DNA from: Bacteroidota bacterium
GTDB lineage: Bacteria > Bacteroidota > Bacteroidia > J057 > JADKCL01
Direction of reading: 5' to 3'
DNA length: 64,000 bases
NCBI GenBank assembly: GCA_016718825.1
Contig: JADKCL010000065.1
Span: 1 to 64,000 of the forward strand
Below are positions 16,961 to 26,413 of the stretch, piece by piece. How positions within the stretch are numbered: position 1 is the stretch's first letter; the number at the start of each line of letters is the position of its first letter. Below the pieces are notes generated by a model. That model was not told where the DNA came from. It saw only the letters and a list, made by a program, of their open reading frames with translations, and did not search any database. The translations under genes and the position numbers were made by a program.

Positions 16961-19300
16961 TCAGATACGTTCAATGGCGATGCTTACGTTTCTTTTCCGT
17001 CCCTTGTCGTCCATGCATGTGACTTCAATTTTGCCATTTTGCGGTGCGAAGAAAAATCGCTCACCTGCAGCGCAGCCTCCGAGAAAGGCACCATCAGCAA
17101 ACCAATAGTGCATTTCTGATTCAGGATCAGGTGCAGCTTGGAGCAAGAGCTCCTGCCCGGCTTCAACAAAATAAGTCTCTCCTTGTGCGGGCGAATGAAT
17201 TTCTGGTCCGCCAACATGAAATACACCCTCGCATTCCGGATTATGCGCTGGTGGCCGCTGAAAATCCAACGACGACCTCACCATCCACAAGGTCAATTCG
17301 GGATTTAAGTTGCTGAAGCGCCGCTTTTGGTATCCCGAGGCGGGCAGGCAGGCTGTACAGTATTGAAGGGTTCCCTCCGGATTGGTAAAGATTTCGCGGT
17401 CGCGTTGGCAAGTAGCTGAAGTTGTAACCCCTTGAATGGTAAGATCCTTTGTGAGCTGAGTGCAGGTATGCGCGGGAGGCAACCCGCTTTCCGCGCAGAC
17501 CACCCGCTCTCGCAGGCGCTCAGGCTTTGAAAACCAATGTTTATCCGCATCATAGTCGATCGCATTGAACAGGTCGAGCATCAAAGGCACGGCCGTTTTG
17601 CTCCCCGACATTTCCAAAACGGGGCTGCCGTCCATGTTGCCCATCCACACACCGATGGTATACCGCGGATTGTAGCCAACGCTCCAAGCGTCGCGCCTGC
17701 CGAAGCTCGTTCCGGTTTTCCAGGCAACTTTTGGCAATTTGCTGCGGCTCAGGAACAATGGCGGTAAATCAGGACGTTGGATGCCCGAGAGGATTTCGGT
17801 GACCATATAGGCTGCCTCTGCCGAGCAAATCCGATGGCCATTGTTGGTTTGCGGTTCCGATTCCAGAAACCGTAGCGGCCGCAGCACCCCGCCGTTCGCC
17901 AAGGCCGCATAGGCACGCACCAATTCCTCCATCGTTGCACCGCATCCGCCCAAAGCCAATGAAAGTCCCAAATCCTTGTGGTGTTTGCTCACCGAAGCAA
18001 AACCAGCCTCACGCAGTGCCCAGATGAAATTGTGAATGCCGATGTCGTTCAGCAGCCGCACCGCAGGCAAATTGAGCGAATGACGCAAGGCCTCTTCAGC
18101 GGAAACTTCGCCCCGGAATTGGCGGTCGTAGTTGACGGGCGAGAAATCGCTGAATTCCTTCGGTACGTCCAATAACTTCATCTTGGGCGTCAAAATGCCT
18201 TGATCGAAGGCCATTGCGTAAATGAAAGGCTTCAAAGTGCTGCCTGGCGAGCGGACGGCATGGATTCCGTCGACCTCGCCAGAGGCGGCTTTGTTGTGGA
18301 AATCTGCCGACCCGCAATAGGCAAGCACGTTCATCGTGCGGTTGTCCACGACGATTGCAGCGCCATTGGAGATGCCGGAGGCCTGTACGCGACGCACATG
18401 ATTTCCTAGGAGATTCTGCGTCAACAATTGAATTTTCGGGGAAAGTGTTGTTTGGGTTGTGGATTCAGGTGCTTGACGCTGAACCCATTCGCAGAATTGT
18501 GGCGCATGGTAGGCAAATTCTTTTCGCTCGGTCGGAATGGTTTCGGTCAGGGCATCCGTGAGTTGTGCAGCAGGGAAAATCCCCCTTTCGCTAAAGCGGC
18601 GGAGCCATTTGTCTCGGGATTCCCGCGTTTCCGGACTGTTGGCGTCTGGCCGAAGGGAATTGGGGCGGTTGGGAATGACCGTGAGCAAAACACATTGTGA
18701 AAGGCTCAATTGGGAGGGAGGGCGATCAAAATAGATGTGGGATGCCGCCGAAACACCCTCGACATTGCCGCCATAAGGAAGGTAACTCATGTACATTTCC
18801 AAAATCTCGGTCTTCGAATGATGCCATTCCAACTGAAATGCCCGAAATGACTCCTGGATTTTACCCCAAATCGTCCTCGGCTTGGGTTCCATCATGCGCG
18901 CCACCTGCATCGTAATGGTACTCGCACCCGAATTGCGCGCGCCTGAAGCTGCATTTCCAAACAAAGCTCTTCCGATTGCCAAAGGATTGACGCCCGGATG
19001 CCAATAAAACCAGCGGTCCTCCTTGGCAATCAGTGCTTTGGGTAATTCTGCCGGAACATCTTCTAAATGCACCTGCATCCGCCACTTGTCGTCCTTGCTG
19101 AGGTAACAACGCAGAAGGCTTCCGTCTGAGGCACGCACTTCCGGACTGAAAGGCTTGGGAGCCGGCAATGGAAAAAACGTATCGAGAAGAAGGAAAAATA
19201 CCAATGACAGCAGCGCAGCGGTGAACGCCCAACGCATTCGGCTGGTATTGAGCTTTTTCCGCCCTCGCAAAATCCATTGACCTAATATTTTTATTCCCAT
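16961..19300 (-). CDS. pbpC: Penicillin-binding protein 1C
   Basis: Bifunctional peptidoglycan synthase of 779 residues. One N-terminal membrane helix (residues 23-43) is followed by a glycosyltransferase family 51 domain (AKEDRWFYWHPGVNP, STITMQVARMM, YLPYGGNVEGVSAASHIYF). Then comes a transpeptidase domain with SPGSTLKPFIYA (active Ser near 350), the SLN motif and KTGTSFGRRDAW (near 528). The final part is the C-terminal domain characteristic of PBP1C, ending in a beta-rich module. It polymerises glycan strands and may cross-link stem peptides on the periplasmic side. It lies 90 bases downstream of the alpha-2-macroglobulin gene, the same pairing as yfhM and pbpC in enterobacteria. Confidence 0.93.
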   Translation of the reverse strand: MGIKILGQWILRGRKKLNTSRMRWAFTAALLSLVFFLLLDTFFPLPAPKPFSPEVRASDGSLLRCYLSKDDKWRMQVHLEDVPAELPKALIAKEDRWFYWHPGVNPLAIGRALFGNAASGARNSGASTITMQVARMMEPKPRTIWGKIQESFRAFQLEWHHSKTEILEMYMSYLPYGGNVEGVSAASHIYFDRPPSQLSLSQCVLLTVIPNRPNSLRPDANSPETRESRDKWLRRFSERGIFPAAQLTDALTETIPTERKEFAYHAPQFCEWVQRQAPESTTQTTLSPKIQLLTQNLLGNHVRRVQASGISNGAAIVVDNRTMNVLAYCGSADFHNKAASGEVDGIHAVRSPGSTLKPFIYAMAFDQGILTPKMKLLDVPKEFSDFSPVNYDRQFRGEVSAEEALRHSLNLPAVRLLNDIGIHNFIWALREAGFASVSKHHKDLGLSLALGGCGATMEELVRAYAALANGGVLRPLRFLESEPQTNNGHRICSAEAAYMVTEILSGIQRPDLPPLFLSRSKLPKVAWKTGTSFGRRDAWSVGYNPRYTIGVWMGNMDGSPVLEMSGSKTAVPLMLDLFNAIDYDADKHWFSKPERLRERVVCAESGLPPAHTCTQLTKDLTIQGVTTSATCQRDREIFTNPEGTLQYCTACLPASGYQKRRFSNLNPELTLWMVRSSLDFQRPPAHNPECEGVFHVGGPEIHSPAQGETYFVEAGQELLLQAAPDPESEMHYWFADGAFLGGCAAGERFFFAPQNGKIEVTCMDDKGRKRNVSIAIERI

Positions 19301-19386
19301 AAAGAATTGTCGCTCAATTCCGTGATGTATTCGCTAGAACCCCAGCAAGGCTCATAGAAGCAATGCCTTCTCGCTCCAATGCCCAA

Positions 19387-19411
19387 TTTTTCACTTTTCA
19401 CTTTTCACTTT
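19387..19411 (-). repeat. TTTTCAC heptamer tandem repeat at a gene end
   Basis: About three and a half copies of TTTTCAC (minus-strand GTGAAAA). The TGA stop of the alpha-2-macroglobulin gene (19391-19393) lies inside it, so the protein ends KVKSEK. The same heptamers occur at 54770-54804, where they also supply a stop codon. Confidence 0.65.
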
Positions 19412-22400
19412 CAGCATGAATTTGTCCCAAGTAGAAACTCTTTGGCCCGTTGCCGCAAAAGTTTCTGATCCCCAGGCATTTCCGGATTTGAGGCTGTCCC
19501 TGGCAATTGGGGTGCGACCGGGAATGGAGGCATCTCTTGCAACCACCCGCACGATGGCTCCGCTATGGTAGCTGCAAATCGTCGGATCATACATCGCCTC
19601 GGCGCTGATCGGAGGCATCATGTACCTGCCAAGATTGACCGCGCGCACCAAATAGTTGAATTCGCGGTCTTGGCCAGCCTGAAGATGGGTGAAAACATTC
19701 ACGCGATCATCGCGCAAATCGTGGTTGTCGTAGTCGTTGGGCGAGGCGTTTTTGATCCATGAGTAGTCTGCATCGTTGAGTCTGGTGTTTTCAACTTCAA
19801 ATCCGGCGGGGATCATGTCGCAAATGGCGACGTTTTCCACGGTATTGGTACTGCGAATCTTCACGCGGCAGACGACCAATTCGCCTTGGTTGAAAATCGG
19901 ATTTTGAATGCGTCGGCCATCGGTATCGTACCATTCTCTCCGGACGCGCAAACCTTCGTCACGATCCGCAATCTTGACGGTTGCACCTTTTTTGATGCCT
20001 TCAATTTTCCAATAGTAATAGGCTTTCCCACTCCCTATTGCACTCAGCGCGATGGTTTTTCCGCTCAAATTGGTGCCAAGGTGGCGATTGTTTTCCCCGG
20101 TAAACGTCAGCAAAGATTCCGCTCCCAGCATGGCCTTGACGGTGATATTGTCGAGTTTGCTTCCCTTCGCGATTTTGCCCAAGGCCAGAAATGCCCATGC
20201 TTTTTCTTGGGTATTGTTGAGCTCCTTGCGGTGCACCTTGAGGTAATTGAGCAGCATGGGAACGCGTGGGTTGCTTGGATCTGCATCGACAAGGGCGTTG
20301 AGCATGATCGCTGTCGACCGCAGCGGCGAGTCAAAGCTACCTCCGGTCATTTTTTCGGGCAGGTCGGGAACGCCTCCATTCGGCAGCAAGTCTTCAAAGC
20401 TATCCATGTCCTTTTTCATGGCAAATGCTCCTGCAAGCAGGTAACGGCTGTCTTGGCAGAGTCCGTTTGGGCGGCTTTTGTAGTAGTTCATCAGCGCAAC
20501 GTCGGGTTGGCCGGCCAGGGAAAGGACATACAAGGCGTAAATGAGTTCCTGACTTGCCTTTTCTTCCGAGATCCAAGCACCGTTGCGGTTGAATCTGTGC
20601 TGGAATGTGGTTTTGTCGGTGGTGATGCTTTTTAAATGCGAGATGGCGCGATCAAGGACAACTTTCTGCACGGCAAATCCCGCCTTCTCGGCTTCGAGGA
20701 GGAAATGCGTTGCATAAACACTGCCCCATTTGTTCTCATACTGCGCCCCGTTGGGCCAATAGGAAAATCCGCCGTCGTAGAGTTGCATGGCTTCGAGTTT
20801 CTTGACACCCTCCCGCACGTTGTGCACGGCATTGGATTGGGCATATTTTTCAGGCGCAACCAATTCGGCAAGGTCTCCAAAGTAAAGCTGCGGAAAGACG
20901 CTCGAAACTGTTTGCTCGACGCATCCGTGTGGGTAATTGAGGAGATAGTCAAGCTGATCTGCGAATTCCAACGCTGGAAAGCTGCTGAAAGTGAGGAGCG
21001 TACGCTGCATTTGAGGTTCGTAACCACCCGGAATCGAAATGGTCGCTTGACTTCCAGCCTCGATCACGCCGCTACCGGCACGTGTTTCAAGGGGTGTTGG
21101 GGGGCGAACTGCGATTTCGACGCGTTGCCGCAGCTTTTCAAGGCCTTCTGTTTCCAGCAATATCGCGGCGGGCCCGGCAGCAATGGCCCGAATTCCGAAG
21201 TCTGTTTCCGCATTTCCTGTGGCGCTAATTTCGACTTGTTTTTCATTTCCGCCATCGATTTCCAGCGGCCCCTCTACGGTCAATTTGACTTTTACCTTTC
21301 CTGCATTTTCCGTGAGATTCATCAGATTGATAGGCATTTGCAACGAATCCCCGGCGGTGAAAAAGCGTGGAATCGCAGCCATCAAAATCAAATCGTCGCG
21401 GATGATCATAGGCTTGTCTCCGGACCCGAATTGCATGCCGTCATACACCATCACCATGACCCGTGCCCGACCATTAAAATCCTCTGGAATCGGAACTTTG
21501 AACGTGAGACGCCCCGAGCTGTTGGTGTTTTGGATCCCGCTCCACCACGCAAACGGTTTGTATCTTTTGGCTTTGATGGGATTCAGTTGGCCATAAGAAC
21601 TCCAATCACCGCCGTCGCTACCGCCGGTCGCCATCCCCATATTGGGTACCTCCGGCAGCAGGAATTCATACATGTCATAGCCCTGCACCGTGAGCGCGCG
21701 CGGCGCATACATGTGGGCATACGCGTTGGGTGTGCGAAACCCACTGATCGCCAAAATGCCCTCATCCACCACCGCAACGGTCATTTTTACGCCCGCTTTC
21801 GCCGAAGTTTGAACGGTAATCGACTGCATGCCGCCGGGTTTGATGATCCCGGGCGCGGTGATTTTTACAGGCAAAATCCGGCTGGGATTGTCGACTTTGA
21901 TGACCCCGTACCCGTGGGCAACGGTCATGGGCAACTGCCCTTTGCCCTTTTGCGGACGGAAAAGTGTCGCTGTCACGAAAACGTTCGGTGCATGCACGTC
22001 CTTGATGGGGAAGACCACCTCCGCCGAATTGTTTTCAATGTCGATGTAGCGGTATTCATTTACTTTGTCACGTTCGAGGGTGACGAGCATTCGTCCGGAA
22101 AATGGGGCTGTGAGCAAAATGCGCGCCTTTTCGCCGACTTTGTATGCGGGTTTGTCAAATTTGATGGCCACCGTGCCTTCGCGGTTCACCCCAAACGAGG
22201 ATTCCGTCGCGACGGACTTTCCATAAGCACTGAATTGCCTGCGTTGGCTTCCGCTGGCATCCAGCATCGTGATGGTGAGTTCATAATTGCCCGCTTTGGA
22301 AATTCGGTGGGCATACCGGTTGATGTCAGCACCCTGCGTGATGGTGTCATTTTTCAGAACAATGGCTTCGTTTTCACTGACATAATAAAACCCTTTGGTA

Positions 22401-24967
22401 TCCTTGCGCATGGAACGTTTCCATTCGAAGTGCACCAGTTTTACCTCCATTTTGAGGCCCTTTGCAATTTGGTCGTTGTAGGTCATGGGCACGAAGTCCA
22501 GCCGATAGCTGTCATTGATGTTGAAATACTGCCCATGTTCCTTGATACCCAGAAAATTGTCGCGTGTAGCGACGGAGAATGACTTTTGGGCAATGACACT
22601 GTGGCCGGTATTGTCAAATACCGTGGCTTGGGCAAGCCCTGACGCAATTCCAGTACCCTTGAGTTCTGTCGGAACGATGTATTCAAGGGTATCTCGGCCC
22701 CATTGATCCAGTTTTCCATCGACATGGGACCATTCAGATTCCTGATTGTCGTCGCTGCGTTGCGCAAAGTCAAAGTCGGGATACCTTGCTGACCGGAAAT
22801 CGACGTAGCGTAGTTTGAAAATTGTGCCGTAATCATGTTCCGCGCAGGCGGATCCGAAGTAATAATTGGCCTCTAACGGGAATTGAAGCGTATCGCCGGG
22901 TCTAACGCTTGTTTTGTCGGAACCGATCGTGACTTTGATCTTGTCGGGGACAAATTCTTCGACTGAAAAGGTATATTGGCCATAGTAGTCCTCGACACCG
23001 GCGACTACATCGATGCGGTAGCTTCCAGTCCTTACACCAAAATCGATCGGATGGTTGATTTCAATCGCTCCGTCTTCATTGGTCGACTTCTGCATTTCAT
23101 GCAACAATCCGCCTTCCGGGCCATGAACCTTGATGGTGACGGGCAGATTTTTGGGTGTTCCGAAGTCCCAATTGCGCACGATGGCGCTGAAATGAAGCGT
23201 ATCTCCGGGGCGATACAGGTCGCGGTCACTGTAACAGAAAATGTCATAGGTGCTGCGCGACTTTCCCTCGAGGTCAAAACGGTCTTGATCGATTTCTGAA
23301 CGGTCCAAGTCGAGGAATTGAAGGTCATTGCCGATCTGGGCGGTGATCAGTTTCGGTTTAAATGTGCGGCTTTCGTCCCATTTGCCTCCGATTTTTGAGA
23401 ATTTCACCACACCCTGGGCATCGGCGACGCCGGTGAGAAAGGCTTGATTGGTACTGGAAATCAAGCTGATTTTTGCGCCCGCAGCGGGCCTTGCCGTCGA
23501 GAGGTAATTGGCAAATACCAGCAAGTCATCGTCGTTCCATTTGGCGATCAATCCGATGTCGGAAAGAGAGACGATTTTGTAGTCATCGTGCCAACCTTCT
23601 CCCTCGACACTTCGAATCTGAACTGCAAAGATTCCCTTGAATTTGTTCTGGAACTGTTTTTTGAGCTTGATGGGGATGTCTGCAATCTCATTGCGCACCG
23701 CATCGGGGACAGTAATCGTGTCAGTGTGAATCAATGCGCCGTACTCTTCGATGCTCAAATAGCCATAATCGTCGCCGTAGAAGTATTGATTTTCAGTGTC
23801 ATAATAGCTCCAGGTTCGGAAGTTGCTGGGGTTGGAGCCGAGAAAATGAACGAGGTTGTTTTCATAGATTTCATACAATTCGACGGTGAATTTGGAAAGG
23901 TTGGTGGTCTTGACGTTCAGGTTTTCGTAACCATTGCGCATCATGAAGTGGCCTTTGTCATCTGCAAACCTGAGAAACGGCTTCAGGCTTGGAACGTGAA
24001 TTTCAGATGTGTAGTCCTTGAGCAGAAGGCCGCCGGCAGTGCCTGGCAAACCTTGTCGAAAGCCGATTTGGTAGCTCGTCCCCGGTTTGAAGTCGGCTTC
24101 GAGGATGATTTCGTCGTTTTGGTTGGTGACCTGAAACGGCATGTCCGGGACAATGGCGATAAATGGTGCAATGGAGTTCGCTTCCAAGCCCTGGTTGCCG
24201 TCAATCCGCACGTGGTATTTGCCGCCGTCAAAGTCTTCCCGCACGCTGATGATTTCCACTTCGGCAACCGGCAAAAGCGTATCCCGCAAGGTGGCCGTTT
24301 CCGTCAAGGGGCTATGTCCCAGGGTCGACGCCATCAATCCCGGTTTCAAACGAACCTCAATCGGTTGCGCGCCGGGCCCAAAAGGCTGCATATCGGCGAG
24401 AATTTCAAACTCGGTGGTGGCATAGTAAGCGTAAATCGACAGGGATTCCACCTTGGTGTCACCACGGTAAACTTCAAGGTGTTTGCGCAACTCCTCGGGG
24501 TCCACGGGATAATTGAATTCAAGGTGAATGTTGATCGGTTGACGTTGTGTGCTGCTGACATTGTCTGACCACGAAAGCCAAAGGCGCTCCGGCGCAAAAA
24601 AGGGCGTGTTGAATTCGATGATTTCCGGACTGATCTTGGCTTCCTCGCCAAAAAACAACGCTGGATTGGGGCTTGCGACGATTTTGGTGGATGCCGGCAG
24701 TTTTCCATTCTCCGGAAAAAAGGTCAACAGGTTGCGTTTTTTCCAGCGAAATGAACCTTTGATCGGCGGATCAAATTTCATATAGGCCGTTGAAGACCAT
24801 TTTCCAATCGAATCGACGGGTGCAAGCGAATCTTCAAATTCAAAATTGAGGGCCGAAGCGACCTCAACCTCGCCCTTGGGAAAGACCTTGACGGTGTAGG
24901 TTTTGGTGCAGCCGACCATCAAAACGGCTATGAATGCGAAAGGCAAAAGCGGGTAACGGTTCCACAT
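19391..24967 (-). CDS. Alpha-2-macroglobulin family lipoprotein with thioester motif
   Basis: A giant envelope protein of about 1858 residues. From ATG 24967 it starts with a lipoprotein signal, LMVGC with Cys at residue 20; the in-frame start at 25012 would only add a polar extension. Macroglobulin-like domains follow. GCVEQ near residue 1349 is the CxEQ thioester motif that covalently traps attacking proteases, followed by the thioester-domain helices (LLEAEKAGFAVQK, RFNRNGAWISEEKASQELIYALY). A PNMGMATGGSDGG loop before it may be part of the bait region. Known members trap host or competitor proteases in the periplasm, and the partner PBP1C is thought to repair the wall. That role is inferred here from the pairing. 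Confidence 0.92.
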   Translation of the reverse strand: MWNRYPLLPFAFIAVLMVGCTKTYTVKVFPKGEVEVASALNFEFEDSLAPVDSIGKWSSTAYMKFDPPIKGSFRWKKRNLLTFFPENGKLPASTKIVASPNPALFFGEEAKISPEIIEFNTPFFAPERLWLSWSDNVSSTQRQPINIHLEFNYPVDPEELRKHLEVYRGDTKVESLSIYAYYATTEFEILADMQPFGPGAQPIEVRLKPGLMASTLGHSPLTETATLRDTLLPVAEVEIISVREDFDGGKYHVRIDGNQGLEANSIAPFIAIVPDMPFQVTNQNDEIILEADFKPGTSYQIGFRQGLPGTAGGLLLKDYTSEIHVPSLKPFLRFADDKGHFMMRNGYENLNVKTTNLSKFTVELYEIYENNLVHFLGSNPSNFRTWSYYDTENQYFYGDDYGYLSIEEYGALIHTDTITVPDAVRNEIADIPIKLKKQFQNKFKGIFAVQIRSVEGEGWHDDYKIVSLSDIGLIAKWNDDDLLVFANYLSTARPAAGAKISLISSTNQAFLTGVADAQGVVKFSKIGGKWDESRTFKPKLITAQIGNDLQFLDLDRSEIDQDRFDLEGKSRSTYDIFCYSDRDLYRPGDTLHFSAIVRNWDFGTPKNLPVTIKVHGPEGGLLHEMQKSTNEDGAIEINHPIDFGVRTGSYRIDVVAGVEDYYGQYTFSVEEFVPDKIKVTIGSDKTSVRPGDTLQFPLEANYYFGSACAEHDYGTIFKLRYVDFRSARYPDFDFAQRSDDNQESEWSHVDGKLDQWGRDTLEYIVPTELKGTGIASGLAQATVFDNTGHSVIAQKSFSVATRDNFLGIKEHGQYFNINDSYRLDFVPMTYNDQIAKGLKMEVKLVHFEWKRSMRKDTKGFYYVSENEAIVLKNDTITQGADINRYAHRISKAGNYELTITMLDASGSQRRQFSAYGKSVATESSFGVNREGTVAIKFDKPAYKVGEKARILLTAPFSGRMLVTLERDKVNEYRYIDIENNSAEVVFPIKDVHAPNVFVTATLFRPQKGKGQLPMTVAHGYGVIKVDNPSRILPVKITAPGIIKPGGMQSITVQTSAKAGVKMTVAVVDEGILAISGFRTPNAYAHMYAPRALTVQGYDMYEFLLPEVPNMGMATGGSDGGDWSSYGQLNPIKAKRYKPFAWWSGIQNTNSSGRLTFKVPIPEDFNGRARVMVMVYDGMQFGSGDKPMIIRDDLILMAAIPRFFTAGDSLQMPINLMNLTENAGKVKVKLTVEGPLEIDGGNEKQVEISATGNAETDFGIRAIAAGPAAILLETEGLEKLRQRVEIAVRPPTPLETRAGSGVIEAGSQATISIPGGYEPQMQRTLLTFSSFPALEFADQLDYLLNYPHGCVEQTVSSVFPQLYFGDLAELVAPEKYAQSNAVHNVREGVKKLEAMQLYDGGFSYWPNGAQYENKWGSVYATHFLLEAEKAGFAVQKVVLDRAISHLKSITTDKTTFQHRFNRNGAWISEEKASQELIYALYVLSLAGQPDVALMNYYKSRPNGLCQDSRYLLAGAFAMKKDMDSFEDLLPNGGVPDLPEKMTGGSFDSPLRSTAIMLNALVDADPSNPRVPMLLNYLKVHRKELNNTQEKAWAFLALGKIAKGSKLDNITVKAMLGAESLLTFTGENNRHLGTNLSGKTIALSAIGSGKAYYYWKIEGIKKGATVKIADRDEGLRVRREWYDTDGRRIQNPIFNQGELVVCRVKIRSTNTVENVAICDMIPAGFEVENTRLNDADYSWIKNASPNDYDNHDLRDDRVNVFTHLQAGQDREFNYLVRAVNLGRYMMPPISAEAMYDPTICSYHSGAIVRVVARDASIPGRTPIARDSLKSGNAWGSETFAATGQRVSTWDKFMLKVKSEK

Positions 24968-25212
24968 AGAAGAAGTATGACGAATGGGTTGACATCGCAG
25001 CAAAAGATTCATCGCCCGCAGACGGCGGGAATGATTCGAAAAAGGAAATATTTTGAATTGGGATTTTCCCTTTGCAGGAAAAACCTTGTTTGCTCATACG
25101 GAGAGGTTGGAATTGTGTTCTAAAAAATGTTAAATATTTTTTCAGCGGTTTCCTGTAACTTTTGAGGTGTGTATCATTTCCTTGATTGTCAATTCATTTG
25201 TATTTTTGTTGT

Positions 25213-25740
25213 ATGGTGAAATCACTTCTTGCCTTACTTTTTTGCCTTCTTTTCCTTTCAGGAGGAGATGATCGATACATCGTTTGGGAGGCCGATCGCA
25301 AACTGACTTGGGAGGACTTTACGGGTCCTGCAAATGAGGAAGTATCTTCCAAAGCTTATACTTGGGCCAAGATTTCCATGGGTTGGGACTGCGAGGACAA
25401 CACTTTCAAAATGACCGCGATCGCCAAGTTTGACAAGTCAAAGTCTTGGAAAAAGGATGTTTTTACGCCTTACTTGTTGGCCCATGAACAGTTGCATTTT
25501 GACATTACGGAGCTTTATGCCCGGAAAATGCGTTCACACTTCGCTTCCATGCCCGATGCCTGCAAATTGTCCACGGAGGAAGTCAAGGCGCAAAGCCAAA
25601 CCATCCTCGATGCTTGGAATGCCAGACAATTGCAATACGACGAAGAGACCCGCCATAGCAAGGACAAAGAGGAGCAAGCCCGTTGGGATTTGATGATCGC
25701 AAAGGAAATCAAGGCATTGGCAAAATTTGCTGCACCTTGA
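25213..25740 (+). CDS. DUF922 family protein, putative exported zinc protease
   Basis: About 175 residues with a signal peptide (MVKSLLALLFCLLFLSGG). The domain opens with WEADRKLTWEDFTG, typical of DUF922, and contains LLAHEQLHFDITELYARK with an HExxH zinc-binding motif (HEQLH). This suggests a metallopeptidase, although no substrate is known for the family. I chose ATG 25213. A TATTTTTG element at 25201-25208 fits the -7 promoter motif and would place the transcription start almost at this ATG, so the message may be leaderless. An earlier in-frame start at 25186 would then not be transcribed. The gene is divergent from the A2M gene. Confidence 0.8.
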   Translation: MVKSLLALLFCLLFLSGGDDRYIVWEADRKLTWEDFTGPANEEVSSKAYTWAKISMGWDCEDNTFKMTAIAKFDKSKSWKKDVFTPYLLAHEQLHFDITELYARKMRSHFASMPDACKLSTEEVKAQSQTILDAWNARQLQYDEETRHSKDKEEQARWDLMIAKEIKALAKFAAP

Positions 25741-25744
25741 CAAC

Positions 25745-26413
25745 TCAGAAAAGGAAGCCAACTCCGAGATGTAATTTGATCAATTCACTTTGGAGAATGT
25801 CTTCAGCGACATAATAGACTCTGGCAGGCGTGTTGCCGCCCCCGGCGACGGCATGCATTAAATCTGCACCCGCGAACCGCATCCCGAAATCGACCAGCAT
25901 TCGCTCAAAAAAGATTTCAGAATATCCGAATCCCAGACTGTAGGAATTGTAGAAGTGCGCCTCCCACGGACGGTCACCATACAAACCCGAGGTGGAATGC
26001 CAAGTAGATACCTCGCGATTGAAACTGATCGACAGCCGAAGGTAAGGTCCCAAGGGTGCGAGCCAACCTTTGCGTAAAAATGGATACAACTTTGCATGAA
26101 TCCCGATACCACCTGAAAACCGGGTGATGTAACCCACTGGATCGGGAACCACGTTGTTTTCGGCATATTGATTGGGGAGATTGAGGTAGACAGCATTGAT
26201 TCCCACCACATGCCGCCGGGACACAATGCGTTCATAACCAAATTCATGCGAATTATTCAGCCTGAAAGTTCCCGCATTGCGCAGGTAAAGCAAGCTGGCA
26301 GGCATCAAAAAGCAGTCATAGCGAATCAGATTTTTCCGCCCCAAATAGCCCGGTTGGGTCCAGGCAAATTGAATCACACCAAGCAGTAGCAGCAGGCAAA
26401 TCCATCGTTTCAT
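25745..26413 (-). CDS. Putative outer-membrane beta-barrel protein
   Basis: A 222-residue exported protein (signal peptide MKRWICLLLLLGVIQFAWTQ). The mature part has alternating strand patterns with aromatic residues and ends in LIKLHLGVGFLF, a terminal-strand pattern with a final Phe typical of small outer-membrane barrels. I do not recognise a named family. Its ATG overlaps the stop of the upstream M48 protease gene as ATGA, so the two are likely translationally coupled and may work together in the envelope. Confidence 0.6.
   Translation of the reverse strand: MKRWICLLLLLGVIQFAWTQPGYLGRKNLIRYDCFLMPASLLYLRNAGTFRLNNSHEFGYERIVSRRHVVGINAVYLNLPNQYAENNVVPDPVGYITRFSGGIGIHAKLYPFLRKGWLAPLGPYLRLSISFNREVSTWHSTSGLYGDRPWEAHFYNSYSLGFGYSEIFFERMLVDFGMRFAGADLMHAVAGGGNTPARVYYVAEDILQSELIKLHLGVGFLF

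Noticed and set aside
20636..22582. 648-codon plus-strand frame opposite the A2M gene
   Set aside because: Antisense shadow inside a conserved macroglobulin gene; the translation is rich in His, Arg and Phe as expected from reversed codons.
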